7,045 nucleotides of DNA, from contig MGQD01000129.1 in NCBI GenBank assembly GCA_001797695.1, positions 798-7,842 on the forward strand, given 5' to 3'. Origin of the DNA: Deltaproteobacteria bacterium RBG_13_49_15 (lineage in GTDB: Bacteria > Desulfobacterota > Desulfobacteria > Desulfobacterales > UBA2156). Both the position numbers and the translations under genes were made by a program. This document shows, in pieces, positions 1 through 5,745 of this stretch (its first letter is position 1; each line of letters opens with the position of its first letter). The notes under the pieces are model-generated. The model saw only the letters and a list, made by a program, of their open reading frames with translations, was not told the origin of the DNA and searched no databases.

Positions 1-499
1 GGCAAGACAGATCGGAGCGACGGTAATCGGCACGGTGGGTTCTCGTGAAAAGGCCGACCTGGCTCAACTTTTCGGATGCGACTATCCCATTCTATACACC
101 AGCGAAGACTTCGTTTCGCGCGTCAAGGAGATCACCGGGGGCGCCGGTGTCGATGTGGTTTACGATTCGGTGGGCCGGTCCACCTTTATGAAATCATTGG
201 ATTGCCTGAGACCGATGGGGATGATGGTCTCTTTCGGACAATCCTCGGGTTCGGTTCCGCTGTTTGACCTGAGTATCCTTAGTGCAAAGGGCTCCTTGTT
301 CCTGACCCGCCCGAGCCTCATGGCCTATACCCAGAAACGCGAGGACCTGCTGGCCCATGCCCGGGATTTGTTCGAAGTGACGTCCAGCGGCGCAGTTAAA
401 ATCAACGTCGGTCAAACGTATCCTCTCAAAGATGCCGCTCAAGCCCATGCGGACCTGGAGAGTCGAAAGACAACCGGATCAACACTATTGATACCCTAA
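1..499 (+). CDS. qor: NADPH:quinone oxidoreductase, C-terminal half (5' end outside the window)
   Basis: This is the last 165 residues of a zinc-independent medium-chain dehydrogenase/reductase of the quinone oxidoreductase type; the first complete codon begins at base 2 and the stop is TAA at 497-499. Members transfer electrons from NADPH to quinones in the cytoplasm. The visible part begins inside the Rossmann fold: IGTVGSREKA fits the strand and loop that select the NADPH 2'-phosphate, with the Lys of SREK as probable contact. It continues with EITGGAGVDVVYDSVG, SLDCLRPMGMMVSFG, the TRPSL motif and the C-terminal YPLKDAAQAH and STLLIP signatures. These closely resemble E. coli QorA (about 327 aa) as I recall it, so roughly half the protein is missing to the left. 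A GTG at 35 is an internal valine and not a start. The quinone substrate cannot be read from the sequence. The gene ends 101 bp before the purH-like start and may belong to a separate transcript. Confidence 0.93.
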   Translation, partial: ARQIGATVIGTVGSREKADLAQLFGCDYPILYTSEDFVSRVKEITGGAGVDVVYDSVGRSTFMKSLDCLRPMGMMVSFGQSSGSVPLFDLSILSAKGSLFLTRPSLMAYTQKREDLLAHARDLFEVTSSGAVKINVGQTYPLKDAAQAHADLESRKTTGSTLLIP

Positions 500-505
500 C
501 CCGGA

Positions 506-533
506 AAGCCCCTCTCTTTGGAGCGGGGAGCTT
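506..533 (+). terminator. Possible weak terminator hairpin after qor
   Basis: Seven bases after the qor stop lies a GC-rich imperfect inverted repeat: AAGCCCC pairs with GGGGAGCTT leaving one bulged A, and an inner CTC/GAG can extend the stem around a TTTG loop. It is well placed to end the qor transcript. The stem is followed by CACCTAT and not by a T-run, so it is not a canonical intrinsic terminator and may only slow or stabilise the RNA end. Confidence 0.35.
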
Positions 534-554
534 CACCTATCTGAATGTAGCAGG

Positions 555-584
555 AAATCGTTTATCTTTTTTATAAAACGATTT
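555..584. promoter_or_regulatory. Inverted repeat upstream of the purH-like gene (operator or leader hairpin)
   Basis: AAATCGTTT at 555-563 and AAACGATTT at 576-584 form a perfect 9-bp inverted repeat with a 12-base AT-rich centre. A further AT/AT pair is possible with one bulge. The right arm ends three bases before the purine-rich ribosome binding site of the next gene. As DNA it could be a dimer-binding operator, and a TATAAA at 572-577 inside it could serve as a -10 element, though no good -35 is seen. As RNA it could fold next to the ribosome binding site. It does not match the E. coli PurR operator well, so no regulator is named. Confidence 0.4.
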
Positions 585-587
585 GGC

Positions 588-595
588 AAAGGAGA
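588..595 (+). promoter_or_regulatory. Ribosome binding site fixing the purH-like start at 601
   Basis: AAAGGAGA contains a near-consensus Shine-Dalgarno core (AGGAG, 590-594) six bases before the ATG at 601. This favours 601 over the in-frame TTG at 583, which would lie upstream of the ribosome binding site and inside the inverted repeat. Confidence 0.75.
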
Positions 596-600
596 GCCGG

Positions 601-1851
601 ATGCCGGAAGATCTTAAAAAAATGTACAAGACCATCATGGGGGATCATTTTCCGGAACGGATGGAGATCAGCTTTATTGAAAAAAAGGGAAGACAAACCC
701 TTTTTTATGAAAAAGTCGGATGGACGATCGATGGGGAACGAAAAGGATTGCGGTATGGGGAGAACCCGGGGCAGGAAGCTGCCCTCTATAAGCTGATCAA
801 CGGGAATCTGGTACTGGGGGAGACTGAAACCATCCGGCCGGGAAATTACCTGGCATCCGATGTGGAGTTGCTGCAATCCGGAAAACACCCAGGAAAAACG
901 AATTTAACGGACGCGGACAATGCGCTCAACATCCTGAGATATTTTATGGATAAACCCACAGTAGTGATCGTCAAGCACAACAATCCCTGCGGTGTTGCCC
1001 GGGCGGACTCCCTTGAGGATGCCTATATCAAAGCGAACCTGGCGGATCGCGTGGCGGCCTTCGGAGGATGCATCGCACTCAACCGGGCGGTGGACCGGAA
1101 AACGGCGGAAGCGGTTTCCAATCAATATGCGGAAGTCGTCGTTGCACCTGATTTTGAAGAAGGTGTCATGGACATCTTTTCAAAAAAGAAAAACCTTCGG
1201 GTGATTCGGATTGGAAACATCTTTCGACTCGGCAGCTTTGTAGGAATCCGCTTCGTGGAGTTTAAGAACCTCATCGACGGGGGAATTATTGCCCAGTGGT
1301 CCTATGTGCCCAAAGCCCGAAATCGGTCGGACCTGATTTTGGCTGTGTGTGAATACAGAGGAAAAACATACCGGATCGACCGGGAGCCGACTCCGCGGGA
1401 ATATGACGATATGATCTTCGGCTGGCTGGTGGAGTCGGGTGTCACATCCAATTCGGTCATTTATGTTAAAGATGAGGCGACTGTCGGGATCGGGACCGGA
1501 GAGCAGGACCGGGTCGGAGTGGCGGAGATCGCCCGGGACAAAGCCTATCGAAAACTGGCGGATCGATATGCATTCGAAGCGTTCGGCATACCGTATAACG
1601 ACCTGAAAGACCATGGGAAGAAAAAAGAGATCGACGGTCGTGTGGCGGCGGAAAAAGGAGGTCTCATCGGCGCGGCCATGGTGAGCGACGCTTTTTTCCC
1701 GTTCAGGGACGGCGTGGATGTGGGAATCAGAGAGGGGGTTTCTTGCGTGATCCAGCCCGGCGGATCCGAAAACGATTATCAATCCATTGAGGCATGCAAC
1801 GAAGCCGGAGTGACCATGGTTTACACCGGTCAGCGGAGTTTCAAGCACTAG
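601..1851 (+). CDS. purH: Stand-alone AICAR formyltransferase (PurH C-terminal domain type)
   Basis: The 416-aa protein is predicted to transfer the formyl group of 10-formyl-tetrahydrofolate to AICAR, making FAICAR, the penultimate step of de novo purine synthesis in the cytoplasm. Family landmarks occur in order: RYGENPGQEAALY (51-63), the catalytic KHNNPCGVA block (Lys125-His126, equivalent to Lys266-His267 of human ATIC), AFGGCIALNR (153-162), SNSVIYVKDEATVGIGTG (283-300), SDAFFPFRDGVD (362-373) and the C-terminal QPGGS/MVYTGQRSFKH block (385-416). Bifunctional PurH is about 530 aa, with an N-terminal MGS-like IMP cyclohydrolase domain of about 200 residues. That domain is absent here, replaced by about 50 residues of no recognised family. 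IMP cyclohydrolase must therefore come from another locus. ATG 601 was chosen for its ribosome binding site. The 3' end overlaps the convergent threonine aldolase gene by 11 bp. A non-purine role is unlikely, because the active-site motifs are intact. Confidence 0.92.
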   Translation: MPEDLKKMYKTIMGDHFPERMEISFIEKKGRQTLFYEKVGWTIDGERKGLRYGENPGQEAALYKLINGNLVLGETETIRPGNYLASDVELLQSGKHPGKTNLTDADNALNILRYFMDKPTVVIVKHNNPCGVARADSLEDAYIKANLADRVAAFGGCIALNRAVDRKTAEAVSNQYAEVVVAPDFEEGVMDIFSKKKNLRVIRIGNIFRLGSFVGIRFVEFKNLIDGGIIAQWSYVPKARNRSDLILAVCEYRGKTYRIDREPTPREYDDMIFGWLVESGVTSNSVIYVKDEATVGIGTGEQDRVGVAEIARDKAYRKLADRYAFEAFGIPYNDLKDHGKKKEIDGRVAAEKGGLIGAAMVSDAFFPFRDGVDVGIREGVSCVIQPGGSENDYQSIEACNEAGVTMVYTGQRSFKH

Positions 1852-2884
1852 CGCGCATTTGTCTGGAAACGATCACTAAGGCCAGATCCACATCCTTTTT
1901 TGTGATATGATAATGGGTAACGGCCCGAATCCTTCGGGGACCGACCGGAATAACCCGAACTCCTTCTTTCTCCAATTGCCTGGCCAGTTCCAATGGAGTC
2001 AACCCTTTGCGGGCAATTTCGAAATATACGATATTCGTTCGAAACCGTCCGGGATCGATGGAGATTCCCTGAATTTGTGACAACCCTTCGGCAAGCCTAT
2101 GGGCGTTTTCATGATCTTCCACCAGGCGGTCCGTCATTTCTGTAATTGAAATAATGCCGGAAGCCGCCAGAATTCCGGCCTGCCGCATTCCTCCCCCCAG
2201 AACTTTCCGGTTTCTCCGCGCGCGAGCGATGAACTCGTTCGACCCGCAGACCAGCGAACCGACCGGAGAGGCCAGACCTTTGCTCAGGCAGAAAGAGACT
2301 GAATCCGCGTGTGCCGTCAGGTCCTGCGGTTTTTTCTCCAACGCGACGGCGGCATTGAATATCCGCGCACCGTCCACGTGGATTTTGAGGCCATGGCGAT
2401 CGGCGAGCGCTCGAACGGCGGCCATGTAAGGTGCGTCAATCGGATTCCCATCGCACCGGTTGTGGGTGTTTTCCACAACGATGAGACGGCTTTTGGGGAA
2501 GTGGACATTGTCTGGCCGAATCACCGCTTCGATATCTTCGATGGATAAGGTTCCATCCGGCTGGTTTTTGACGGTCCTCGGGTGAATCCCTCCCAGCGAG
2601 GCTGATCCCCCCTGCTCGTAACAAAAAATATGGGACTGATCGCCCAGGATCATTTCATCCCCGCGAAAGCAATGAGTCAACTGAGAAACGATATTGGCCA
2701 TTGTCCCGCTGGCGACGAAAAGAGCGGCTTCCTTTCCCATCCGCTCCGCCGCCATTTTCTCAAGGCGGTTTACGGTCGGATCTTCACCAAAGACATCGTC
2801 TCCCACCTCGGCTTTTGCCATTGCTGTTCTCATGGACGATGTCGGGTGAGTAATCGTATCGGACCTAAGGTCAATAATACGCAT
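1841..2884 (-). CDS. ltaE: Low-specificity L-threonine aldolase (PLP-dependent)
   Basis: This 347-aa fold-type I PLP enzyme should cleave L-threonine and L-allo-threonine to glycine and acetaldehyde in the cytoplasm. It is full length compared with E. coli LtaE (333 aa). It shows the N-terminal IDLRSDTITHPT signature (4-15), GDDVFGEDPTVN (28-39), the phosphate-binding SGTMAN (59-64), His85 in the SHI motif expected to stack on the cofactor, ENTHN (138-142), HVDGARIFNA with Asp171 and Arg174, and SFCLSKGLASPVGS with Lys202 as the Schiff-base lysine. An AGGAGA ribosome binding site (complement of 2890-2895) precedes the ATG. The gene is divergent from the response regulator and convergent with the purH-like gene, sharing 11 bp with it and leaving no room for a terminator. 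Glycine made here could feed purine and one-carbon metabolism, which is inference. Other beta-eliminating lyases of this fold are less likely, given the LRSDT and DGAR motifs. Confidence 0.95.
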   Translation of the reverse strand: MRIIDLRSDTITHPTSSMRTAMAKAEVGDDVFGEDPTVNRLEKMAAERMGKEAALFVASGTMANIVSQLTHCFRGDEMILGDQSHIFCYEQGGSASLGGIHPRTVKNQPDGTLSIEDIEAVIRPDNVHFPKSRLIVVENTHNRCDGNPIDAPYMAAVRALADRHGLKIHVDGARIFNAAVALEKKPQDLTAHADSVSFCLSKGLASPVGSLVCGSNEFIARARRNRKVLGGGMRQAGILAASGIISITEMTDRLVEDHENAHRLAEGLSQIQGISIDPGRFRTNIVYFEIARKGLTPLELARQLEKEGVRVIPVGPRRIRAVTHYHITKKDVDLALVIVSRQMRASA

Positions 2885-3045
2885 CAGCCGTCTCCTATTA
2901 TTAGGGCTATTTTTTAATTTGGGTTTTTAACAACTAAAGGCTCTCGCCTCCCTCATGATTGTTGATTCCGAAATGGGACATGGCACACTTCGTTTTGAGG
3001 TGCAATAAAAAAGCAGACGCGGAATGCCTTATTTTTCTTGAAATT

Positions 3046-3051
3046 TATAAT
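3046..3051 (+). promoter_or_regulatory. Candidate -10 element for the response regulator operon
   Basis: A perfect TATAAT lies 84 bp before the response regulator ATG in an AT-rich stretch. No good TTGACA-like -35 hexamer is found 16-18 bp upstream, so promoter assignment is tentative. If used, it would leave a leader of about 75 bases. Confidence 0.3.
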
Positions 3052-3120
3052 AATTAGGGGCAAAATTAAATCTTTTTAACAAAGTTGTTTTTTTCTTTTC
3101 CCGTGGAAATCCGGCGGACT

Positions 3121-3127
3121 AAGGAGG
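3121..3127 (+). promoter_or_regulatory. Ribosome binding site fixing the response regulator start at 3136
   Basis: AAGGAGG is a consensus Shine-Dalgarno sequence eight bases before the ATG at 3136. It rules out the upstream in-frame TTG at 3085, which would add 17 residues that do not belong to a receiver domain. Confidence 0.85.
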
Positions 3128-3135
3128 CAGAATCG

Positions 3136-3564
3136 ATGAACTCATTTAGCGTTCTTCTTGTGGATGACGAAATCGATTATGTGGAAACGCTGGTTAAGCG
3201 GATGAAAAAGAGGCATGTTGGTGTTTCCGGAGTCCGAAGCGGGGAAGAAGCGCTTGACTTTATGGAAAAGAATCCAATCGACGTGGTGGTTCTCGATGTT
3301 CGCATGCCAGGCATGGGAGGCATTGAAACCCTTCGGGCCATTAAGCAACAATTCCCCATCGTAGAGGTGATCATGCTGACCGGCCACGCCAGTCTTGAAG
3401 TGGCGCGGGAAGGGATGGAACTGGGGGCTTTCGATTATCTGATAAAACCAATCAACATTGATGAGCTGTTATTTAAGCTCCAGGATGCCAATGAAAAGAA
3501 AATGATCCAGGAAAAGAAAATTCAAGGGTTAAAGGAGGTGTTCGATTCATCGGAAGGAAGGTGA
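3136..3564 (+). CDS. Receiver-only response regulator (CheY-like)
   Basis: The 142-aa cytoplasmic protein is a single receiver domain that should accept a phosphoryl group from a histidine kinase. The acidic pocket is Asp10-Asp11 (LLVDDE), the phosphoacceptor is Asp54 (VVLDVRMPGMGG), the switch residue is Thr82 in MLTGHA, and the conserved lysine is Lys104 in FDYLIKPIN. All key residues are intact. After about residue 117 only a charged helical tail rich in Lys, Glu and Gln remains. There is no DNA-binding, cyclase or AAA+ output domain, so it acts by protein contact or as a phosphorelay intermediate. No kinase gene lies in the window. It is 57 bp upstream of the TSUP transporter on the same strand, which suggests one transcript and a regulatory link to transport. 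The receiver sequence resembles those of NtrC-type regulators, but the output part is missing and the gene is not visibly truncated. Confidence 0.93.
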   Translation: MNSFSVLLVDDEIDYVETLVKRMKKRHVGVSGVRSGEEALDFMEKNPIDVVVLDVRMPGMGGIETLRAIKQQFPIVEVIMLTGHASLEVAREGMELGAFDYLIKPINIDELLFKLQDANEKKMIQEKKIQGLKEVFDSSEGR

Positions 3565-3578
3565 ACATCAATTGATGT
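3565..3578. promoter_or_regulatory. Perfect 14-bp palindrome between the response regulator and the transporter
   Basis: ACATCAATTGATGT is a perfect palindrome that begins on the base after the response regulator stop codon. It may be a transcription factor site or, as RNA, a 5-bp stem with an AATT loop. A partial copy of one arm (CATCAAT) recurs at 3596-3602, just before the transporter ribosome binding site. Confidence 0.35.
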
Positions 3579-3621
3579 CTCCTGTCATGCCAATTCATCA
3601 ATAAAGAGGAGCCTTAAAGTC

Positions 3622-4920
3622 ATGAAATTGTTCAGGCAGTTGGGTAGCTATATGATGTTGGGAGCTAAAGCTCATGCACAGTGGGAGATCGACGTATCCA
3701 CAACCATTTTAAAAAGCAAAAAGCGGCTGTTGACGCTCGCATTTCTGACGGCGCCGGTTCTTTTGATCGGGATTGTTTTTGCCGATGAAATAGGCGGCGC
3801 CCTTCCACATCTGTTGGGCGGAAAAACAGCGTACAGCCCTGCTTATTACAGCACATTCATTTTTCTGGTTTCGATCGCTATCGGAGTAGGCGCGGGACTG
3901 ATCACCGGATGCATCGGAGCGGGTGGTGGTTTCATTATTGCGCCTGCGCTGATGAGTGCCGGCATTAAAGGGATTTTAGCTGTCGGGACAGACCTGTTTC
4001 ATATCTTTGCCAAAGCGATTATGGGGAGCGTCATCCATCGAAAGCTCGGAAATGTGTCGGTTCCCCTGGCGGTGGTTTTTTTAATCGGGGCCATGGTCGG
4101 CGCTACCGCAGGCGGTCTTGTGAATCGGGCGCTCTTTGAGGTCAACCCGGTCCTTTCCGATGCATTTATTACCATCGTCTATTCCCTGATGCTCGGTTTT
4201 CTTGGCCTGTATGCCATGGTGGACTATCTGAAATCGCTGAGTGCGGCTAAAAAAACAGCCCCCAAAGGAACTGCCGCGCATCATGCTAAGGTGGAAGGGG
4301 CGGAGATGGGAAACCTTCCCCGCAAACTGCAGGGCGTGAAAATTCCACCGATGGTCAAGTTCGACTATGACCTGATACCGGGCGGCCGGAGCATCTCTTG
4401 GGTGTTTCTGGTTGCGAGCGGAGCGCTGGTGGGGCTTGCGGCCGGTATCATGGGTGTTGGCGGAGGTTTTTTAACCTTTCCGATTTTTGTCTATATGCTG
4501 GGCGTCTCCTCGATGACCACCGTCGGGACCGACATCTTCCAGATCGTCTTTACCGCCGGTTATGCTTCAATTACACAGTACGCCGTTTACGGATTTATAT
4601 TTTATACCATGGCGATGGGCATGCTGCTCGGATCCTTGCTAGGGATTCAGATCGGGGCGATGTCGACCAAAGTGGTTGCCGGTATCACCATACGGGGCTT
4701 TTATGCCATGGCGGTGCTGGCCGGATTCGTGAACCGGATTTTCGCCCTTCCATCCAAGCTATCTGCCCTGGAAGTCATTCCCTTATCCAAACAGGCAGGA
4801 AATCTGCTGAACACGATCGGAATCTGGGCGTTTTTTATCGTCATCGGCGGATTCTCCGTCTGGGTCATCGGGACCTTTTTGACCAATATCAGGAAACTGA
4901 AGGGAGAGGAGGTGCACTGA
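3622..4920 (+). CDS. TSUP-family membrane transporter (TauE/SafE, sulfite exporter-like)
   Basis: This 432-aa polytopic inner-membrane protein belongs to the TauE/SafE family, whose characterised members move sulfite, sulfoacetate or other small anions. The family has two homologous halves and both are visible: GAGGGFIIAP followed by VGTDLFHIF (99-129), and GVGGGFLTFP followed by VGTDIFQIV (278-309). Hydrophobic segments occur at roughly 36-54, 76-100, 117-134, 146-168, 181-202, 258-282, 300-322, 325-347, 353-374 and 398-420. It is longer than typical TSUP proteins (about 250 aa) because of a charged N-terminal extension before the first membrane segment and a hydrophilic loop of about 55 residues (203-257) between the halves. 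An AGAGGA ribosome binding site lies about 11 bases before the ATG. The stop overlaps the next start by one base. In a sulfur-cycling anaerobe, sulfite, thiosulfate or an organosulfonate is a reasonable substrate guess, but the sequence does not determine it. Confidence 0.92.
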   Translation: MKLFRQLGSYMMLGAKAHAQWEIDVSTTILKSKKRLLTLAFLTAPVLLIGIVFADEIGGALPHLLGGKTAYSPAYYSTFIFLVSIAIGVGAGLITGCIGAGGGFIIAPALMSAGIKGILAVGTDLFHIFAKAIMGSVIHRKLGNVSVPLAVVFLIGAMVGATAGGLVNRALFEVNPVLSDAFITIVYSLMLGFLGLYAMVDYLKSLSAAKKTAPKGTAAHHAKVEGAEMGNLPRKLQGVKIPPMVKFDYDLIPGGRSISWVFLVASGALVGLAAGIMGVGGGFLTFPIFVYMLGVSSMTTVGTDIFQIVFTAGYASITQYAVYGFIFYTMAMGMLLGSLLGIQIGAMSTKVVAGITIRGFYAMAVLAGFVNRIFALPSKLSALEVIPLSKQAGNLLNTIGIWAFFIVIGGFSVWVIGTFLTNIRKLKGEEVH

Positions 4921-5606
4921 TGATAGCAAAAAAGAAAATCTTTACACTCGGCCTGGTGATGCTTGTGGCTTTTTTCGTGGTACTTTTCGTCTTTTTTTCT
5001 CCGGTCTTCAAGGGAAAGAACGGGCTGGATTATCTCGACGATCTCTACAATTCGATTTCCAAGGGATCGGCCTATTACATTCCGGCAAGCAAGGCCGAAG
5101 CCGATAAATTTTCAGGCAATTCCATCGAGGTGAATCTGGAGTTGAAAACAGAGGGGCGCGCCAAACAGACGGCACTTTTGTTCACTCAATCCGGTTCAAC
5201 GGCCGAAGCGTCCGGAGCAAAGTTGAAGGTCAGCGGAGATTTGGGTAAAATCCTGAACAACTGCCTGGAGGATTCCGATAAAATGTATGTCAACGACGGG
5301 CAGAGTGTTTCGACCAAATACGGCTATAATGAAAAAAACGTCCTTTTCAACTGGTGGAATGCCCTCTCGGAAATGGATAAGGACCTCGCCAAGCAGAAAA
5401 AATTCAGGGAGGCAAAGGTCGTTTCCATGGTGAAGAGCAAGGCTGTGGAACCCTCTTATAACTACTATAAGGTTGAACCTCAGAAAATCGGCAAGCGCAT
5501 GGGCGTCGTTATATTCTCTCTGGCTTTTTATGTTATTTACACGATATGGTACGGTTTTGCGATCATGTTTCTCTTCGAGGGATGGGGCCTGAAGCTTGAA
5601 CATTGA
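4920..5606 (+). CDS. Uncharacterised two-TM membrane protein coupled to the TSUP transporter
   Basis: I do not recognise a named family in this 228-aa protein. It begins with MIAKKK and a strongly hydrophobic segment (about 8-28), consistent with an uncleaved anchor with its N-terminus in the cytoplasm. A hydrophilic region follows (about 30-192), predicted extracytoplasmic, with a lysine-rich, beta-prone part (69-110), a single Cys115, the aromatic patch NWWNAL (144-149) and a helical lysine-rich part (150-172). A second membrane segment (about 194-220) precedes the short tail GWGLKLEH. The start ATG shares its A with the TGA stop of the transporter and is preceded by GAGGAGGT inside the transporter gene, so translation is probably coupled. 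This placement suggests an accessory subunit, substrate-capture protein or sensor for the transporter, which is inference. The same frame stays open upstream to 4398, but that part is antiparallel in function to nothing and only shadows the transporter gene. Confidence 0.85.
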   Translation: MIAKKKIFTLGLVMLVAFFVVLFVFFSPVFKGKNGLDYLDDLYNSISKGSAYYIPASKAEADKFSGNSIEVNLELKTEGRAKQTALLFTQSGSTAEASGAKLKVSGDLGKILNNCLEDSDKMYVNDGQSVSTKYGYNEKNVLFNWWNALSEMDKDLAKQKKFREAKVVSMVKSKAVEPSYNYYKVEPQKIGKRMGVVIFSLAFYVIYTIWYGFAIMFLFEGWGLKLEH

Positions 5607-5632
5607 TTTGGTCATGCTTTCAATGCCAAGTG

Positions 5633-5667
5633 CCGGAGCCTTGGGGCGAATGCTTCCATGGTTCCGG
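5633..5667 (+). other. Imperfect stem-loop in the gap before the PEP-synthase-like gene
   Basis: Within the 139-bp gap, bases 5633-5644 (CCGGAGCCTTGG) can pair with 5656-5667 (CCATGGTTCCGG). The result is a 12-bp stem with one G-T wobble and one T-T mismatch around an 11-base loop. No T-run follows, so an intrinsic terminator is unlikely. It could be an RNA processing or stability element, or chance. No other gene or promoter is evident in the gap. Confidence 0.35.
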
Positions 5668-5745
5668 ATAAAACGGACAAATCCTGGTGAAAGGCTGACG
5701 GCATCCCGCTAGCTTTTGGCCTTTCGTGATTTCCGGCAACTCTGC

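Larger units (their letters stand above)
2885..3135. other. AT-rich divergent intergenic region
   Basis: This 251-bp stretch separates the start of ltaE (-) from the start of the response regulator (+) and must hold promoters for both directions. It is clearly more AT-rich than the flanking genes, especially from 2905 to 2940 and from 3003 to 3095. No convincing open reading frame or RNA gene is visible. Short inverted elements (CCTA/TAGG at 2894-2905, GCAC/GTGC at 2983-3003, TTAAA/TTTAA near 3066-3080) are too short to interpret. Confidence 0.6.

Noticed and set aside
583..600. TTG at 583 as the start of the purH-like gene
   Set aside because: It lies upstream of the strong AGGAG ribosome binding site and within the inverted repeat; ATG 601 has correct spacing.
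1180..1848. Antisense frame of 222 codons opposite the purH-like gene
   Set aside because: The + strand encodes intact AICAR formyltransferase motifs across this stretch; the antisense translation shows no recognisable family.
2905..2960. Promoter for ltaE on the - strand
   Set aside because: The region is AT-rich and must contain a promoter somewhere, but no -35/-10 pair with acceptable spacing could be chosen over others.
2981..3003. TGGCAC as a sigma-54 -24 element for the response regulator operon
   Set aside because: At the required spacing the -12 position reads TT and not GC, so the motif fails.
3085..3135. TTG at 3085 as the response regulator start
   Set aside because: The extra 17 residues do not fit a receiver domain, and the consensus AAGGAGG is placed for ATG 3136.
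4398..4919. Long upstream extension of the two-TM protein frame
   Set aside because: It overlaps the well-supported transporter gene, and its translation is rich in Arg and Cys with no domain character, typical of a shadow frame.
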